Of a stretch of 64,000 nt of DNA, positions 53,114-62,643 are shown piece after piece. The notes under the pieces were generated by a model, which did not search any database, was not told where the DNA came from, and saw only the letters and a list, made by a program, of their open reading frames with translations. The DNA comes from Erythrobacter sp. KY5 (GTDB lineage: Bacteria; Pseudomonadota; Alphaproteobacteria; Sphingomonadales; Sphingomonadaceae), in contig NZ_CP021912.1 of the NCBI RefSeq assembly GCF_003264115.1, positions 1,223,001 through 1,287,000 on the forward strand, given 5' to 3'. Position 1 is the stretch's first letter. Each line of letters starts with the position of its first letter. The translations under genes and the position numbers were made by a program.

Positions 53114-54136
53114 ATGAACATCACTCAACCGTTCGGCGATACACTCGCCCTTATCGGAAACACACCGCTTGTACGCCTTGCCGGACCCAGCGAGGCGGCG
53201 GGCTGTGACATCTGGGGCAAGTGCGAATTCGCCAACCCCGGTTCGAGCGTGAAGGATCGCGCGGCGCTTTACATGATCCGCCACGCAGAAGCGCGCGGAG
53301 AGCTGAGGCCCGGCGGCACCGTGATCGAAGGTACGGCTGGCAACACCGGCATCGGCATTGCGCTGGTGGCGAATGCGCTGGGCTACAAGACGGTCATCGT
53401 CATGCCCGACAACCAGTCGAAGGAAAAGATGGACACGCTAAGAGCGCTTGGCGCCGAGCTGGTCCTCGTCCCTCCGACAAAGTACGCCGACCCCTGCCAC
53501 TTCCAGCACGTCTCGCGCCGCATGGCGCAAGAGACGCAAGGCGCGATCTGGGCGGGCCAGTTCGACAACACCGCCAACCGGCGCGCTCACATAGAAGGCA
53601 CCGCGATCGAGCTGTGGGAGCAGACCGGCGGGAAAATTTCAGGCTTCACCTGCGCGGCTGGAACGGGCGGGACGATTGCGGGCGTGGGCATGGGGTTGAA
53701 AGAGAAGAACCCCGACATCCGCATCGCGCTGACCGATCCGCACGGCGCTGCGCTTTTCAATTACTACGCGCATGGCGAATTGAAGGGCGAAGGCTCTTCC
53801 GTGGCCGAAGGTATCGGGCAGGGGCGCATAACGGCCAACCTCGAAGGCGCGCCGATCGACACGCAATTCCGCATCTCGGACGAAGAGGGCCTCGTCTGGG
53901 TCGAGCACCTTCTTCGCAAGGAAGGGCTGTGCCTTGGTCTGTCGAGCGGCATCAACGTCGCGGGCGCTATCGAACTGGGCAAGCAGCTGGTCGCAGACGG
54001 GGTCGAGAACCCGCAGATCGCCACGATCCTGTGCGACACCGGCTTCCGGTATCTCTCGACGCTATACAACGCTGAATGGCTCGCTTCGAAGAACCTGCCG
54101 GTGTTTGACTGGCTCACGCAATCGACAAGCGATTAA
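53114..54136 (+). CDS. Cysteine synthase (PLP beta-replacing enzyme)
   Basis: 340 residues from ATG 53114. The PLP lysine lies in NPGSSVKDRAALYM. The substrate loop is EGTAGNTGIGIALV, and the phosphate site is CAAGTGGTIAGVGMGL. The C-terminus is longer than CysK by about 20 residues, as in the cysteine synthase A group that resembles cystathionine beta-synthase cores. It makes cysteine from O-acetylserine and sulfide or a related donor. The exact paralogue (CysK or CysM-like) is not settled. Confidence 0.9.
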   Translation: MNITQPFGDTLALIGNTPLVRLAGPSEAAGCDIWGKCEFANPGSSVKDRAALYMIRHAEARGELRPGGTVIEGTAGNTGIGIALVANALGYKTVIVMPDNQSKEKMDTLRALGAELVLVPPTKYADPCHFQHVSRRMAQETQGAIWAGQFDNTANRRAHIEGTAIELWEQTGGKISGFTCAAGTGGTIAGVGMGLKEKNPDIRIALTDPHGAALFNYYAHGELKGEGSSVAEGIGQGRITANLEGAPIDTQFRISDEEGLVWVEHLLRKEGLCLGLSSGINVAGAIELGKQLVADGVENPQIATILCDTGFRYLSTLYNAEWLASKNLPVFDWLTQSTSD

Positions 54137-54172
54137 TCGACAGGCCAGCAAAGCCGCGCTAGGTCGTTTCAC

Positions 54173-54556
54173 ATGACCGGCGGACGATTTGAATCGAGCG
54201 CGAGTGAAAGCGAGGGGCCACCCGAAGGTGCACCTCTTGGCGGGACACGTGCAGAAGCGGCGCAGCGCCTCCAGGTGGGGGTATTCGGGATTGTCTCGAT
54301 GATCCTGCTTGTGGGCCTTGCGAGCATTATCGGCACGCAGGCCGACCGGACCGAGAATGGCGCAGTCCCGGAAGCCGCTCCGACTACCGAACCCACAGAA
54401 GCTTCATCGCAGCGCGACCCGCTGGCCGATGCAGGCATCGTCCCCGACATGCCCGCAGAGCCGAGCCCGACGCCTACGGCAAGCCCGACCGGCCCGGCGC
54501 TGGACCTCCCGAATGCGCCCGCAGGCACGGGTCCGACCGGCACGCCCGACCAGTAG
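54173..54556 (+). CDS. Single-pass membrane protein with Pro/Thr-rich tail
   Basis: 127 residues: a Gly/Glu-rich cytoplasmic start, one helix at about 36-54 (GVFGIVSMILLVGLASII), then a long periplasmic tail rich in Pro, Thr, Ala and Glu (EPSPTPTASPTGPALDLP). I recognise no domain. It stands 7 bases before the GldG-like gene, so the two are probably one transcript and may form a complex. Confidence 0.72.
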   Translation: MTGGRFESSASESEGPPEGAPLGGTRAEAAQRLQVGVFGIVSMILLVGLASIIGTQADRTENGAVPEAAPTTEPTEASSQRDPLADAGIVPDMPAEPSPTPTASPTGPALDLPNAPAGTGPTGTPDQ

Positions 54557-54563
54557 GATAGAA

Positions 54564-55385
54564 ATGCGCACGATGCCTTGGCGGCTCCCCGCACTCTCGG
54601 CGATCCTTGTCGGCTCGGTGCTGGCCTTCGCCTACTTCTACGAGAGCGGCGAGGAAGTGGAGCGTGTTCAGTCGACCGTCGAAAGCGCCACTTCAGTCGG
54701 CGCCCCCGCCGATGGAGAATCGCAAGTCGGGCTGATGACCAGCTTGCCGATCTATTGGCCGCTTGAGACCGAGTTTGCCGACCTTGCATCGGGCGACGTT
54801 GAAGTACCGTGGCAGCGAAAGGTGATCGAGGCGCGCTACGAGGTCGTGCCTCTCGATACGCTTTCACCGATCCCGGCGCTCGACCCGCAAGCGCCGCCAA
54901 CCGATCCGCTGGAAGGGTTGCAGTATCTCGCCGTGATACAGCCCAGGGGGCTATCTCCTGCGGACAATGTCGCGCTCGATGAGTGGGTGAAGGGAGGTGG
55001 ACGGCTCCTGCTGGTGCTCGATCCGCTTCTGACCGGGCATTACCACATGCCGCTTGGCGATCCGCGCAGGCCTGTCGATGCGGCGTTGATCCCGCCGGTA
55101 GTCGAGCGCTGGGGACTGGCAGTCGAGTTCGACGAGGAGCAGGCTCCGCTTCGCGGCGTGTCATTCGCCAATAACAGGCTGGAACTCGCTATGGCCGGAG
55201 CAATCGTGGTTGACGACGCGGCGCGCGAGACTTGCGAAGTCACCGCTGGCGGAGCGATGGCCCGCTGCGATGTGGGTGAGGGGCGAGTGACACTGCTCGC
55301 CGATGCAGCCGCATTCGAAGCAGAGCGGCTATCGGACGACCGATCTGCTACGCTTCAGGCGCTCGCACGCTATGCGTGGGAGTGA
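54564..55385 (+). CDS. GldG/DUF4350-like membrane-anchored protein
   Basis: 273 residues from ATG 54564 (AGGA upstream). There is a signal anchor at about 7-25. A GldG/DUF4350-type domain follows, with LEGLQYLAVIQPRGLSPAD, LDEWVKGGGRLLLVLDP and a final VTLLADAAAFE. Such domains occur in uncharacterised ABC-associated and glutamine-amidotransferase-like proteins. The role is unknown. It is the last gene before the dcw region. Confidence 0.78.
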   Translation: MRTMPWRLPALSAILVGSVLAFAYFYESGEEVERVQSTVESATSVGAPADGESQVGLMTSLPIYWPLETEFADLASGDVEVPWQRKVIEARYEVVPLDTLSPIPALDPQAPPTDPLEGLQYLAVIQPRGLSPADNVALDEWVKGGGRLLLVLDPLLTGHYHMPLGDPRRPVDAALIPPVVERWGLAVEFDEEQAPLRGVSFANNRLELAMAGAIVVDDAARETCEVTAGGAMARCDVGEGRVTLLADAAAFEAERLSDDRSATLQALARYAWE

Positions 55386-55490
55386 CAATCGGTTTGGGAA
55401 TATTGCGGGAACGCTCCCTCGTGCAGCCGGAAATGGTGAGACTCGGGTGGGAATTGTTCGCGGATTCGCCCTCAAACACCCGCACTGGAA

Positions 55491-55524
55491 CGGGAAAACG
55501 CGGGATTCATGGGATCAACAGGGG
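55491..55524 (+). promoter_or_regulatory. Candidate MraZ-binding boxes of the dcw promoter
   Basis: CGGGA (55491), CGGGA (55501), TGGGA (55510) and AGGGG (55520) are spaced 10, 9 and 10 bp apart, like the TGGGN boxes at 10-bp steps that MraZ binds in other bacteria. They end just before a TTGACA element, which is where an autorepressor would block RNA polymerase. Confidence 0.6.
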
Positions 55525-55525
55525 T

Positions 55526-55557
55526 TTGACAGGTACGTAGGTAGTCACAGAAAAATA
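55526..55557 (+). promoter_or_regulatory. Candidate dcw promoter
   Basis: A perfect TTGACA (55526-55531) lies right after the MraZ boxes. The -10 element is poor; the best AT-rich hexamers AAAAAT or AAAATA are 19-20 bp downstream. It would give a leader of about 270 bases before mraZ. Confidence 0.4.
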
Positions 55558-55559
55558 CC

Positions 55560-55576
55560 GTAAATCAGATATTTAC
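55560..55576. other. Inverted repeat GTAAAT/ATTTAC in the dcw leader
   Basis: GTAAAT (55560-55565) and ATTTAC (55571-55576) are perfect arms around CAGAT, directly after the candidate promoter. It could be a second operator. Weak evidence. Confidence 0.35.
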
Positions 55577-55585
55577 CGCGTAATC

Positions 55586-55611
55586 CCTAGATATTCCTAG
55601 AAAAACCCTAG
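55586..55611. repeat. Three CCTAG motifs at helical-turn spacing
   Basis: CCTAG occurs at 55586, 55596 and 55607, in an AT-rich stretch of the mraZ leader. CTAG is a scarce tetramer in proteobacterial DNA, so three phased copies within 26 bp are unlikely by chance. A protein-binding site is possible. Confidence 0.5.
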
Positions 55612-55836
55612 CCACCCGGTTGCTTCCCGGATATTAACGGGACCCATCGAACATGCCGATTTGCCCTGCGCTGGCCAGATGTAGCCGGCGCACTGCTCTC
55701 GCTCGCGCGGGGGTGGTGACGGGGAAGTCGTGTCTGCACTTGATCAGAGGCAGGCACACAATTTTCGGCATGAGCGAGGAGGAATGAGGCCAGCTCTCCC
55801 GTTTGCGGGTGAGCCAAATGGGTAGGGGTTCGACGC

Positions 55837-56337
55837 GTGCCAGCGCAGGGAGCATATAATGGACAGGCCTATTCGCCAGTTGGCGATAAGGGTCGCTATG
55901 TCCTGCCCCCTGCTTTTCGCAAGGCGGTGAAGGAAAGCTCGGACGGCTCGAAGACGCTGTGCCTTGCGGTCCACGACAAGTACGATTGCCTGATCGGTTT
56001 TGGCCTATCGCGCATCGACGAACTTCACGCGCAGCTTGAGAAAGAGGAAGAGCGCGCCATCCGCCTGGGTGACAGCGATTTCGACCCGGACGAGCGTGCG
56101 CAGCAGCTGTTCGGGTTCGAGCAGGTGCCTTTCGACGACAGCGGCCGCTTCGTGATGCCTGAGCATCTCAAGGAACTCGGCATGGTCGAGGACGGGCTCT
56201 ACTTCCACGGCGCGGGCAAGTTCTTCTTCGTGTGGAACCCCGAAGAGCTTTCGCGCATGGGCCCTGCCTTCCGCGGCGCGCAGGCAAGCTGCCGCACGCA
56301 GATGGCGAAGGCCAAGGCGAAGGGAGCGAAGGCATGA
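55837..56337 (+). CDS. mraZ: Transcriptional regulator MraZ
   Basis: DNA-binding repressor of the division and cell wall cluster. GTG 55837 (AGGGG 8 bases upstream) gives 166 residues. Two AbrB-like swapped-hairpin domains: [17 protein letters not shown] (about 15-31) and [17 protein letters not shown] (about 99-116). A basic Lys/Ala tail ends KAKAKGAKA. It is first of the dcw genes, overlapping rsmH by ATGA. Confidence 0.95.
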   Translation: MPAQGAYNGQAYSPVGDKGRYVLPPAFRKAVKESSDGSKTLCLAVHDKYDCLIGFGLSRIDELHAQLEKEEERAIRLGDSDFDPDERAQQLFGFEQVPFDDSGRFVMPEHLKELGMVEDGLYFHGAGKFFFVWNPEELSRMGPAFRGAQASCRTQMAKAKAKGAKA

Positions 56338-57275
56338 CCGCTCCTCATATTCCCGTCCTGCTCGACGAAGTCGCCGCCGCAATCCAGCCAGCGCCCGATA
56401 TGGCCATCATCGACGCGACCTTTGGCGCGGGCGGCTATTCGCGTGCGCTGCTTGAAAAGGGCGCGCGCGTCTATGCGTTCGACCGCGATCCGAACGCGAT
56501 CCGCGACGGGCAGGGCATGGTCGCCGAATTTGATGGGCGTTTGTCGCTGCATGCAGAGCGCTTCTCCGCCATGCGCGAAGAAATGACCCGCATCGGCGTG
56601 CCGCACGTCGATGCGGTGGTCATGGATATCGGCGTATCCTCGATGCAGCTCGACCAGGGCGAGCGCGGCTTTGCATTTAGCGCCGACGGTCCGCTCGACA
56701 TGCGTATGAGCCAGGCTGGCGAGAGCGCTGCTGATTTCCTCAACACCGCCGACGAGGCCGCGATTGCTGACGTGCTCTACCAGTACGGCGAAGAGCGCCA
56801 GTCGCGCCGCGTCGCCCGCGCCATTGTCGCCGCGCGCCCGCTGGAGACGACCGGCGATCTGGCGCGCGTGGTGCGCAGGGCATTGGGGCACAAACCGCAC
56901 GACAAGAAGGATCCTGCAACGCGCAGCTTTCAGGCGGTGCGCATCCATGTGAACGATGAGCTTGGCGAACTGCGCGCTGGTCTCAACGCGGCAGAAACTC
57001 TGCTGCGCGAAGGCGGGGTGCTGGCGGTTGTCAGCTTCCACAGCCTCGAAGACCGGATCGTGAAGCGTTTCCTCAAGGAAGCCAGCGGCGCAGGACGCGC
57101 CGTGTCGCGCCACCTTCCGGGCGAAGTCCCCGGACCGCCGCCGACCTTCACCAATGTCTCCAAAGCCATCCGCCCGAGTGATGCAGAGATCGAGCGCAAC
57201 CCCCGCTCGCGTTCCTCGATCCTGCGTCACGCCATCCGCACTTCCGCCCCCGCAAGAGAAGGAGTTCAGCCATGA
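56334..57275 (+). CDS. rsmH: 16S rRNA (cytosine-1402-N4)-methyltransferase
   Basis: SAM-dependent methyltransferase (MraW) that fine-tunes the ribosomal P site. 313 residues from ATG 56334. SAM loop: [15 protein letters not shown]. Catalytic-side motifs [19 protein letters not shown] and [15 protein letters not shown] are family hallmarks. It overlaps mraZ and the next gene by ATGA junctions. Confidence 0.96.
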   Translation: MTAPHIPVLLDEVAAAIQPAPDMAIIDATFGAGGYSRALLEKGARVYAFDRDPNAIRDGQGMVAEFDGRLSLHAERFSAMREEMTRIGVPHVDAVVMDIGVSSMQLDQGERGFAFSADGPLDMRMSQAGESAADFLNTADEAAIADVLYQYGEERQSRRVARAIVAARPLETTGDLARVVRRALGHKPHDKKDPATRSFQAVRIHVNDELGELRAGLNAAETLLREGGVLAVVSFHSLEDRIVKRFLKEASGAGRAVSRHLPGEVPGPPPTFTNVSKAIRPSDAEIERNPRSRSSILRHAIRTSAPAREGVQP

Positions 57276-57838
57276 TCACCCCCGGTTCGCGCATTCGCCA
57301 GATGGGCTGGGTCGCGGTGCTGGCGGCGTGCGTGGCGCTGTTCGCCCTGCTCAGCTTTCAGGTCCAGACCGTGCGCAGCGAAGTGCTTCTGGCCGAGCGC
57401 GAAATCATCGGGCTCGAACGCGAAGTGCAGATGCTGGAAACCGAGTTCCAGACCCGCGCCAGCCAGCGCCAGCTCGCAGAATGGAACGCTGTCGAGCTTG
57501 GCTATCAGGCCCCGCGTGCGGACCAGTATCTTGATAATGAGCGGCAGCTTGCAAGCCTCGGCGTTCCTGCCGGTCCCGATGCGCCTTCGCCGATCCGCGT
57601 GGCGCGCTCCGATCTCGCTGGCCCCGATGCGAGCCCGCGCGACATGGTCTCGCCCATCACCGGCGCTCCGGTAACGCTTGCATCGCTCGATGCCGACGAC
57701 GATGCAGGTGCCGTGTTTACAGAGGCATTCGGCGACTTCCTGATCGAAGCGTCCCCAATTCGCGCCGCCAAGGCGCAGAGCGGTGCGCCGACACTTCGGT
57801 CTGATGCTGTCCTGATGTCAGCGGATATCTCGCAATGA
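57272..57838 (+). CDS. ftsL: FtsL-like cell division protein
   Basis: Bitopic divisome protein expected between rsmH and ftsI. 188 residues: short cytoplasmic start, one helix at about 10-30 ([19 protein letters not shown]), then a coiled-coil periplasmic helix ([19 protein letters not shown]) and a longer unstructured tail than E. coli FtsL. Named mainly on position, topology and the [16 protein letters not shown] end of the helix. Confidence 0.85.
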   Translation: MITPGSRIRQMGWVAVLAACVALFALLSFQVQTVRSEVLLAEREIIGLEREVQMLETEFQTRASQRQLAEWNAVELGYQAPRADQYLDNERQLASLGVPAGPDAPSPIRVARSDLAGPDASPRDMVSPITGAPVTLASLDADDDAGAVFTEAFGDFLIEASPIRAAKAQSGAPTLRSDAVLMSADISQ

Positions 57839-59667
57839 CGACGTTGGCCCTCGATCGGGGGCACCGTCCGACACGCACATCGACGCCGCGCGAAGTGAAA
57901 CGGGTGGAGACCCGGCCGGAACCTGGGCTTGAGAACGATAGCGGACCAGCCATCCCGGCAGGCCGCATTCATTCGGTTCACATGCGCCAGTCGCTGCTGG
58001 TTACCGCGCGCCTCCGGCTCTTCATCATGGTCGCACTGCTTGGCGTTGTTGCGCTTATCTCGCTGCTTCGCATCGGGTATGTCGGTTTCGTCGGTGCCGC
58101 GCCAAGCCAGACCAGCCTTGCAGAGGCACTGCTGCCAAGCCGCGGTGAAATCACCGATCGGCACGGCACACCGCTCGCCCGGACGTTTCCGGCATATGCG
58201 CTCTGGTTCAACCCGCGCGCGATGGAGGATGAAGGCTCGCCGCTCGTCGCAGATCCGGCGGATGTGACCGCGCGCCTGATGGAAATCTTCCCGGACCTCG
58301 ACAAGGAGCGCACTCTGGCGATCCTTAAATCTCCACGCGGAGGATATATCCAGCGCCGCATCCTACCCGAAGATGCCAACCGCGTATTTGGTCTTGGCGA
58401 GATCGCGCTCGAAATACCGCGCGAATCCGATCGCCACTATCCGCAAGGGGCGCTCGCCGCGCATATCCTTGGCTACGTCAAGGAGGACGAGAACCGCCGC
58501 TTCGAAGGGCGGCTTGGCATGGAACAGGTGCTCAATGAGCAGCTTTCCGACAAGGCGATGCGCGCTGAGCCCGTGGCGCTTTCGATCGATCTGCGGGTAC
58601 AGGGCGCTCTGGAGGACGAACTGAGCAAGGGCATGCTCGCGACCAATGCGATTGGCGCAGCTGGCATCGTGCTCGACGTTGATACTGGCGAGATCATGGC
58701 GATGGCCTCGCTGCCTGCGTTCAACCCGAACCTTTCCGATGCGCACAAATCGCCCAACATCTACAACCGCGCGACCAACGCGACCTATGAGCTTGGATCG
58801 ACGTTCAAACCGATCACGGTTGCCGCTGCCATCGATGCAGGTGTTGTTCGCAACATGTCGGCCGCATGGGACGCAAGCCCGGTCGAACTGGCCGGGCGCA
58901 CCTTCCGCGACCTGAAGCCCAAGGGCGACACGCTGACCGTCCCCGAAGCGCTGGCGTATTCTTCCAACACCGTCACCATGCGCATCGCTGACGAGCTGGG
59001 CGAGGAACGCCTGCGCCAGACCGTCATTGATTTGGGTATGAAGGAACGCCCGGTGATCGAATTGCCAGCACGCGGCATGCCGCAATGGGCCGAAGAACGC
59101 CCAAATGGAACATGGTCGCGGCTCACGAACATGGTGGTGAGCTATGGCCATGGTCTGGCCGTTACGCCGCTGCACTTGGCGACAGCCTACTCCGCGCTTG
59201 TGAATGGCGGCATCTGGCGGCCTGCCACGCTGCGCAAGATCGAACCGGGCGCAGCGCCGCGCGGACGCCGCGTGTTCAAGGCATCGACCTCTTCGCGCAT
59301 GCGTCAGCTGCTTCGCATGATCTCGATCTACGGCACCGGTCAGAGCGCTGATGCGCCGGGTTATCGCGTGGGCGGCAAGACCGGCTCTGCTGAAAAGCCG
59401 GGTGCTGGCGGCTATCGCCAGACCGCACTGATTTCGTCTTTCGCGGCCGCGTTTCCGATGGATCGCCCGCGCTATGTGGTCGTGACAATGCTCGATGAAC
59501 CTAAGGGCACCAAGGCTGCGCGCGGGCAACGCACCGCGGCCTTTACGGCGGCTCCTATCGTAAGGGAGCTGGTCCCGCGCATCGGCCCGATGCTGGGTGT
59601 TCGTCCTGATACCAATCGCGATGTCGATATCTCCGACCTGCGCTATCTGATCGAGAACCGCAAATGA
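57835..59667 (+). CDS. ftsI: Penicillin-binding protein 3, septal transpeptidase
   Basis: Class B PBP that crosslinks septal peptidoglycan with FtsW. 610 residues: cytoplasmic start of about 55 residues, one anchor helix (about 57-80), a PBP dimer domain (about 95-260) and the transpeptidase domain. Active-site motifs: SxxK in GSTFKPIT, SxN in YSSNTVTMRIA, and KTG in GGKTGSAEKPG. It overlaps ftsL and murE by four bases. Confidence 0.96.
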   Translation: MTTLALDRGHRPTRTSTPREVKRVETRPEPGLENDSGPAIPAGRIHSVHMRQSLLVTARLRLFIMVALLGVVALISLLRIGYVGFVGAAPSQTSLAEALLPSRGEITDRHGTPLARTFPAYALWFNPRAMEDEGSPLVADPADVTARLMEIFPDLDKERTLAILKSPRGGYIQRRILPEDANRVFGLGEIALEIPRESDRHYPQGALAAHILGYVKEDENRRFEGRLGMEQVLNEQLSDKAMRAEPVALSIDLRVQGALEDELSKGMLATNAIGAAGIVLDVDTGEIMAMASLPAFNPNLSDAHKSPNIYNRATNATYELGSTFKPITVAAAIDAGVVRNMSAAWDASPVELAGRTFRDLKPKGDTLTVPEALAYSSNTVTMRIADELGEERLRQTVIDLGMKERPVIELPARGMPQWAEERPNGTWSRLTNMVVSYGHGLAVTPLHLATAYSALVNGGIWRPATLRKIEPGAAPRGRRVFKASTSSRMRQLLRMISIYGTGQSADAPGYRVGGKTGSAEKPGAGGYRQTALISSFAAAFPMDRPRYVVVTMLDEPKGTKAARGQRTAAFTAAPIVRELVPRIGPMLGVRPDTNRDVDISDLRYLIENRK

Positions 59668-61166
59668 GACTGGCAGCCTTGATCGAGCGCGCTGGCCTGC
59701 CAGCGACTGATGCAGGTGATGCCAGCGTCACCGGTTTCGCCATCGACCATCGCAAGGTCGCGCCCGGCACAGTTTTCGGCGCTTTCCGGGGCGCGAACTT
59801 CAACGCCGAGGATTTCATTCGTGCCGCTATCGAGGCCGGGGCTGTCGCCATCGTTGCGCGCAGCGAGGCCAAGGTCGAAGGCGCGCTTCACATCGTGAGC
59901 GACGAGCCGCGCCGCGTCTTTGCTCAGCTTGCCGCCGGGTTCTTCACGCCCGCGCCGCAAACCATCGTCGCAGTGACAGGCACGAACGGCAAAACCTCAA
60001 CGGCAGAGATGACGCGCCAGATCTGGCGGATGTGCGGAGAGCGTGCGGCGAGCATCGGCACGCTTGGTGTGACCACGCCCGATGGTAGCGTCTCGACCGG
60101 CCTCACGACCCCTGACATCGTCACGTTCCTATCGAACATGAGCGGTCTGGCGCGCGAAGGCGTTACCCATGTCGCCTATGAGGCATCCAGCCACGGCCTC
60201 TCGCAGTTCCGCAACGAAGGTTTGCGCGTCAAGGCGGGTGCCTTCACCAATTTCAGCCGCGATCACCTCGACTATCACGAAACGATGGACGCCTATTTCG
60301 AAGCCAAGATGCGGCTGTTCGACGAGGTGGTCGAGGACAACGGCAAGGCAATCATCTGGGACGGCGGGGAAGAATGCGAGTGGACCCGCCGCGCCATCGA
60401 GCACGCGCTATCGCGCAAGCTGCACGTGCTCACAGTGGGCGAGCGAGGCGATTTCCTGCGCCTTGCCGCCCGCGAGGCGACCCAGCTGGGGCAGGTGCTG
60501 ACGGTCGAATATGATGGCGAAAGCCGCGCGGTCAAACTGCCGCTGATTGGTGCCTACCAAGCTGCCAACGCCCTTGTTTCGGCTGGTCTCGCAATCGCAA
60601 CCGGATCGGCCAGCGCGCAGGTCTTCGACGCGATCGGACGGTTGCAGCCCGTGCGCGGACGGCTTGAACGCGCATGCCTTACTGCAAGCGGCGCGCCGGT
60701 CTATGTCGATTATGCGCACACGCCCGACGCGCTCGAAGCCGCGATTGCCGCACTGCGTCCGCATGTTGACGGCGAGAAGGGCGGCAAACTCATCGTGGTC
60801 TTTGGCGCAGGCGGAGACCGTGACACGGGTAAGCGCGCGCCAATGGGCAAGGTCGCTGCCGACAGCGCGGATCTCGTGATCGTTACGGACGACAATCCGC
60901 GCGGCGAGGATCCCGGTGAAATCCGCGCAGCCGTGCTTGAAGGTGCAGGCGGAGCGGATCATGTCCGGGCCATCGGCGGACGCCGCGAAGCCATCGCGGC
61001 TGCGATCGCGCAGGTTGGAGCACATGACATTATCCTCGTGGCAGGCAAAGGTCACGAGCAAGGACAGATAATCGGGTCGGGAGAGACAATGCGAGTTATG
61101 CCGTTCGACGATGTCGAAGTCGCGCGTGAATGCGCGGCGCTTGCTGCTAGGGAGGCGTCGCAATGA
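59664..61166 (+). CDS. murE: UDP-MurNAc-L-Ala-D-Glu:meso-diaminopimelate ligase
   Basis: Adds meso-diaminopimelate to the peptidoglycan precursor. 500 residues in three Mur domains. ATP loop: TGTNGKTSTAEM. The carbamylated-lysine region and the meso-DAP specificity motif DNPRGEDP are clear. The C-terminus has GKGHEQGQ. It overlaps ftsI and murF by ATGA. Confidence 0.97.
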   Translation: MRLAALIERAGLPATDAGDASVTGFAIDHRKVAPGTVFGAFRGANFNAEDFIRAAIEAGAVAIVARSEAKVEGALHIVSDEPRRVFAQLAAGFFTPAPQTIVAVTGTNGKTSTAEMTRQIWRMCGERAASIGTLGVTTPDGSVSTGLTTPDIVTFLSNMSGLAREGVTHVAYEASSHGLSQFRNEGLRVKAGAFTNFSRDHLDYHETMDAYFEAKMRLFDEVVEDNGKAIIWDGGEECEWTRRAIEHALSRKLHVLTVGERGDFLRLAAREATQLGQVLTVEYDGESRAVKLPLIGAYQAANALVSAGLAIATGSASAQVFDAIGRLQPVRGRLERACLTASGAPVYVDYAHTPDALEAAIAALRPHVDGEKGGKLIVVFGAGGDRDTGKRAPMGKVAADSADLVIVTDDNPRGEDPGEIRAAVLEGAGGADHVRAIGGRREAIAAAIAQVGAHDIILVAGKGHEQGQIIGSGETMRVMPFDDVEVARECAALAAREASQ

Positions 61167-62623
61167 GCGCCGCTCACGCACTGCTCAAAGCCTGGCCCGC
61201 GAACCCGCGCGATGCCTTGCCGCTCGCCCTTTGGGACGCCGAGGGCATTGCTGCAGCAACCGGTGGCAAGGCGAGCCACGCCTTCCAGGCATCCGGCGTC
61301 GAGATGGACAGCCGGGACGTGCGGCCAGGCGATGTCTTCGTTGCGCTCAAGGGCGATGCGATGGACGGGCACAAGTTCATCGCCGCAGCTTTTGCCAAGG
61401 GCGCGGTCGCCGCGATCACCGACCGGCCCGTCGATTTTCCGCATGTGTTGGTCAACGATACGACCAAGGCGCTGCACGACCTTGCTCACGCGGCGCGCGA
61501 ACGCGGCTTTGCCAAGCGTATCGCGGTCACCGGCTCAGTCGGCAAAACTGGCGTCAAAGAGGCCATCTTCGCCTCGCTCGACCGGGCCAGCCGCGGCGCG
61601 GCGCATCGCAGCGTTCGCAGCTACAACAACCATGTCGGCGTGCCTTTGAGCCTTGCCCGGATGCCAGCGCGCGCCAAATTCGGCGTGTTTGAAATGGGCA
61701 TGAACCACGCGGGCGAGATTGCGCCACTTTCCGATCACGTTCGCCCGCATGTCGCGCTCATCACCACGATTGCCCCGGCTCACATCGAGAACCTGGGAAC
61801 GATGGAGGCAATCGCCGACGAAAAGGCGCAAATCTTTACCGGCCTCGTCAAAGGCGGCACGGCGATCATTCCGGCGGACAGCGAGTATGCGAAACGCCTG
61901 ATCGGCCACGCAAAGGCGCTCGGCGTGAAGATCGTGACTTTCGGACGCAGCGAAACGGCCGATGTGCGCTTGCTCGATGCCATTCCCGGCCCCAGCGGCG
62001 GCTCTATGGTCACGGCAGACCTTGGCGATACGCGCCTGTGCTACACCATTGCCGAGCCGGGAGAGCACTGGATTGCCAACTCGCTGGGCGTGATCGCTGC
62101 TGTGCGTGCGGCAGGCGGCGATCTTGCAAGCGCCGGCCTCGCGCTCGCCGAGATGGGCGGGCTGAAGGGGCGCGGCGCGCGCTTCGACATCCCGGCTGCT
62201 GGCGGTAAGGCTTTGCTGGTCGATGAAAGCTACAACGCTAACCCGGCTTCGATGCGCGCGACGCTGCGCGCGCTTGGCCAGACACCGGCGCACCGCCGGG
62301 TCGCGGTTCTGGGCTCCATGAAGGAGTTGGGCGACTTCGCGCCGCGCTTCCACGCGCAGATCGCCGAGCCGCTGATTGAGGCCAAAATCGACCACGTGAT
62401 CCTTGTCGGCGACGAGATGCGCGCTCTTGCTGTCGAATTGGGGAGAAGGCCTGCCAACTCGCTTGGCTTTGCGCCCAGCTTCGCCCAATGCGATAGCCCT
62501 GCCGAAGCGATTGCGGCGCTCGAGGAATATGGCCTGACGCACGGGGACGCTGTGCTGGTCAAGGGCTCCAATTCGGTTGGTCTTGGCAGGTTGGTACAAC
62601 ACTTTACGAAGGCGCGTGGATGA
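61163..62623 (+). CDS. murF: UDP-MurNAc-tripeptide:D-Ala-D-Ala ligase
   Basis: Adds D-Ala-D-Ala, completing the pentapeptide. 486 residues. ATP loop: VTGSVGKTGVKEA. Family motifs: NNHVGVPLSLARM, FEMGMNHAGEIAPLS, ESYNANPASM and KGSNSVGL. Overlaps murE; mraY follows after 20 bases. Confidence 0.96.
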   Translation: MSAAHALLKAWPANPRDALPLALWDAEGIAAATGGKASHAFQASGVEMDSRDVRPGDVFVALKGDAMDGHKFIAAAFAKGAVAAITDRPVDFPHVLVNDTTKALHDLAHAARERGFAKRIAVTGSVGKTGVKEAIFASLDRASRGAAHRSVRSYNNHVGVPLSLARMPARAKFGVFEMGMNHAGEIAPLSDHVRPHVALITTIAPAHIENLGTMEAIADEKAQIFTGLVKGGTAIIPADSEYAKRLIGHAKALGVKIVTFGRSETADVRLLDAIPGPSGGSMVTADLGDTRLCYTIAEPGEHWIANSLGVIAAVRAAGGDLASAGLALAEMGGLKGRGARFDIPAAGGKALLVDESYNANPASMRATLRALGQTPAHRRVAVLGSMKELGDFAPRFHAQIAEPLIEAKIDHVILVGDEMRALAVELGRRPANSLGFAPSFAQCDSPAEAIAALEEYGLTHGDAVLVKGSNSVGLGRLVQHFTKARG

Positions 62624-62643
62624 AGCGCCTCATTGGGATCTAG

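Larger units (their letters stand above)
55386..55836 (+). other. 451-base regulatory region upstream of mraZ (no gene)
   Basis: No convincing gene on either strand. From upstream to downstream it holds phased GGGA boxes (55491-55524), a TTGACA element (55526), an inverted repeat GTAAAT-CAGAT-ATTTAC (55560-55576), three phased CCTAG motifs (55586-55611) and a GC-rich leader of about 220 bases. A 13-codon ATG frame at 55784 lies behind a GAGGAGG run, but the spacing is too short for good initiation. Confidence 0.6.

Noticed and set aside
55653..55772. CATGCCGA and TCGGCATG as a long-range hairpin in the mraZ leader
   Set aside because: The arms are only 8 bases and more than 100 bases apart, expected by chance in a leader of this size.
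55784..55825. 13-codon leader peptide frame with a GAGGAGG run before mraZ
   Set aside because: The ribosome-site spacing to the ATG is too short and there is no attenuator-like structure. Not listed as a gene.
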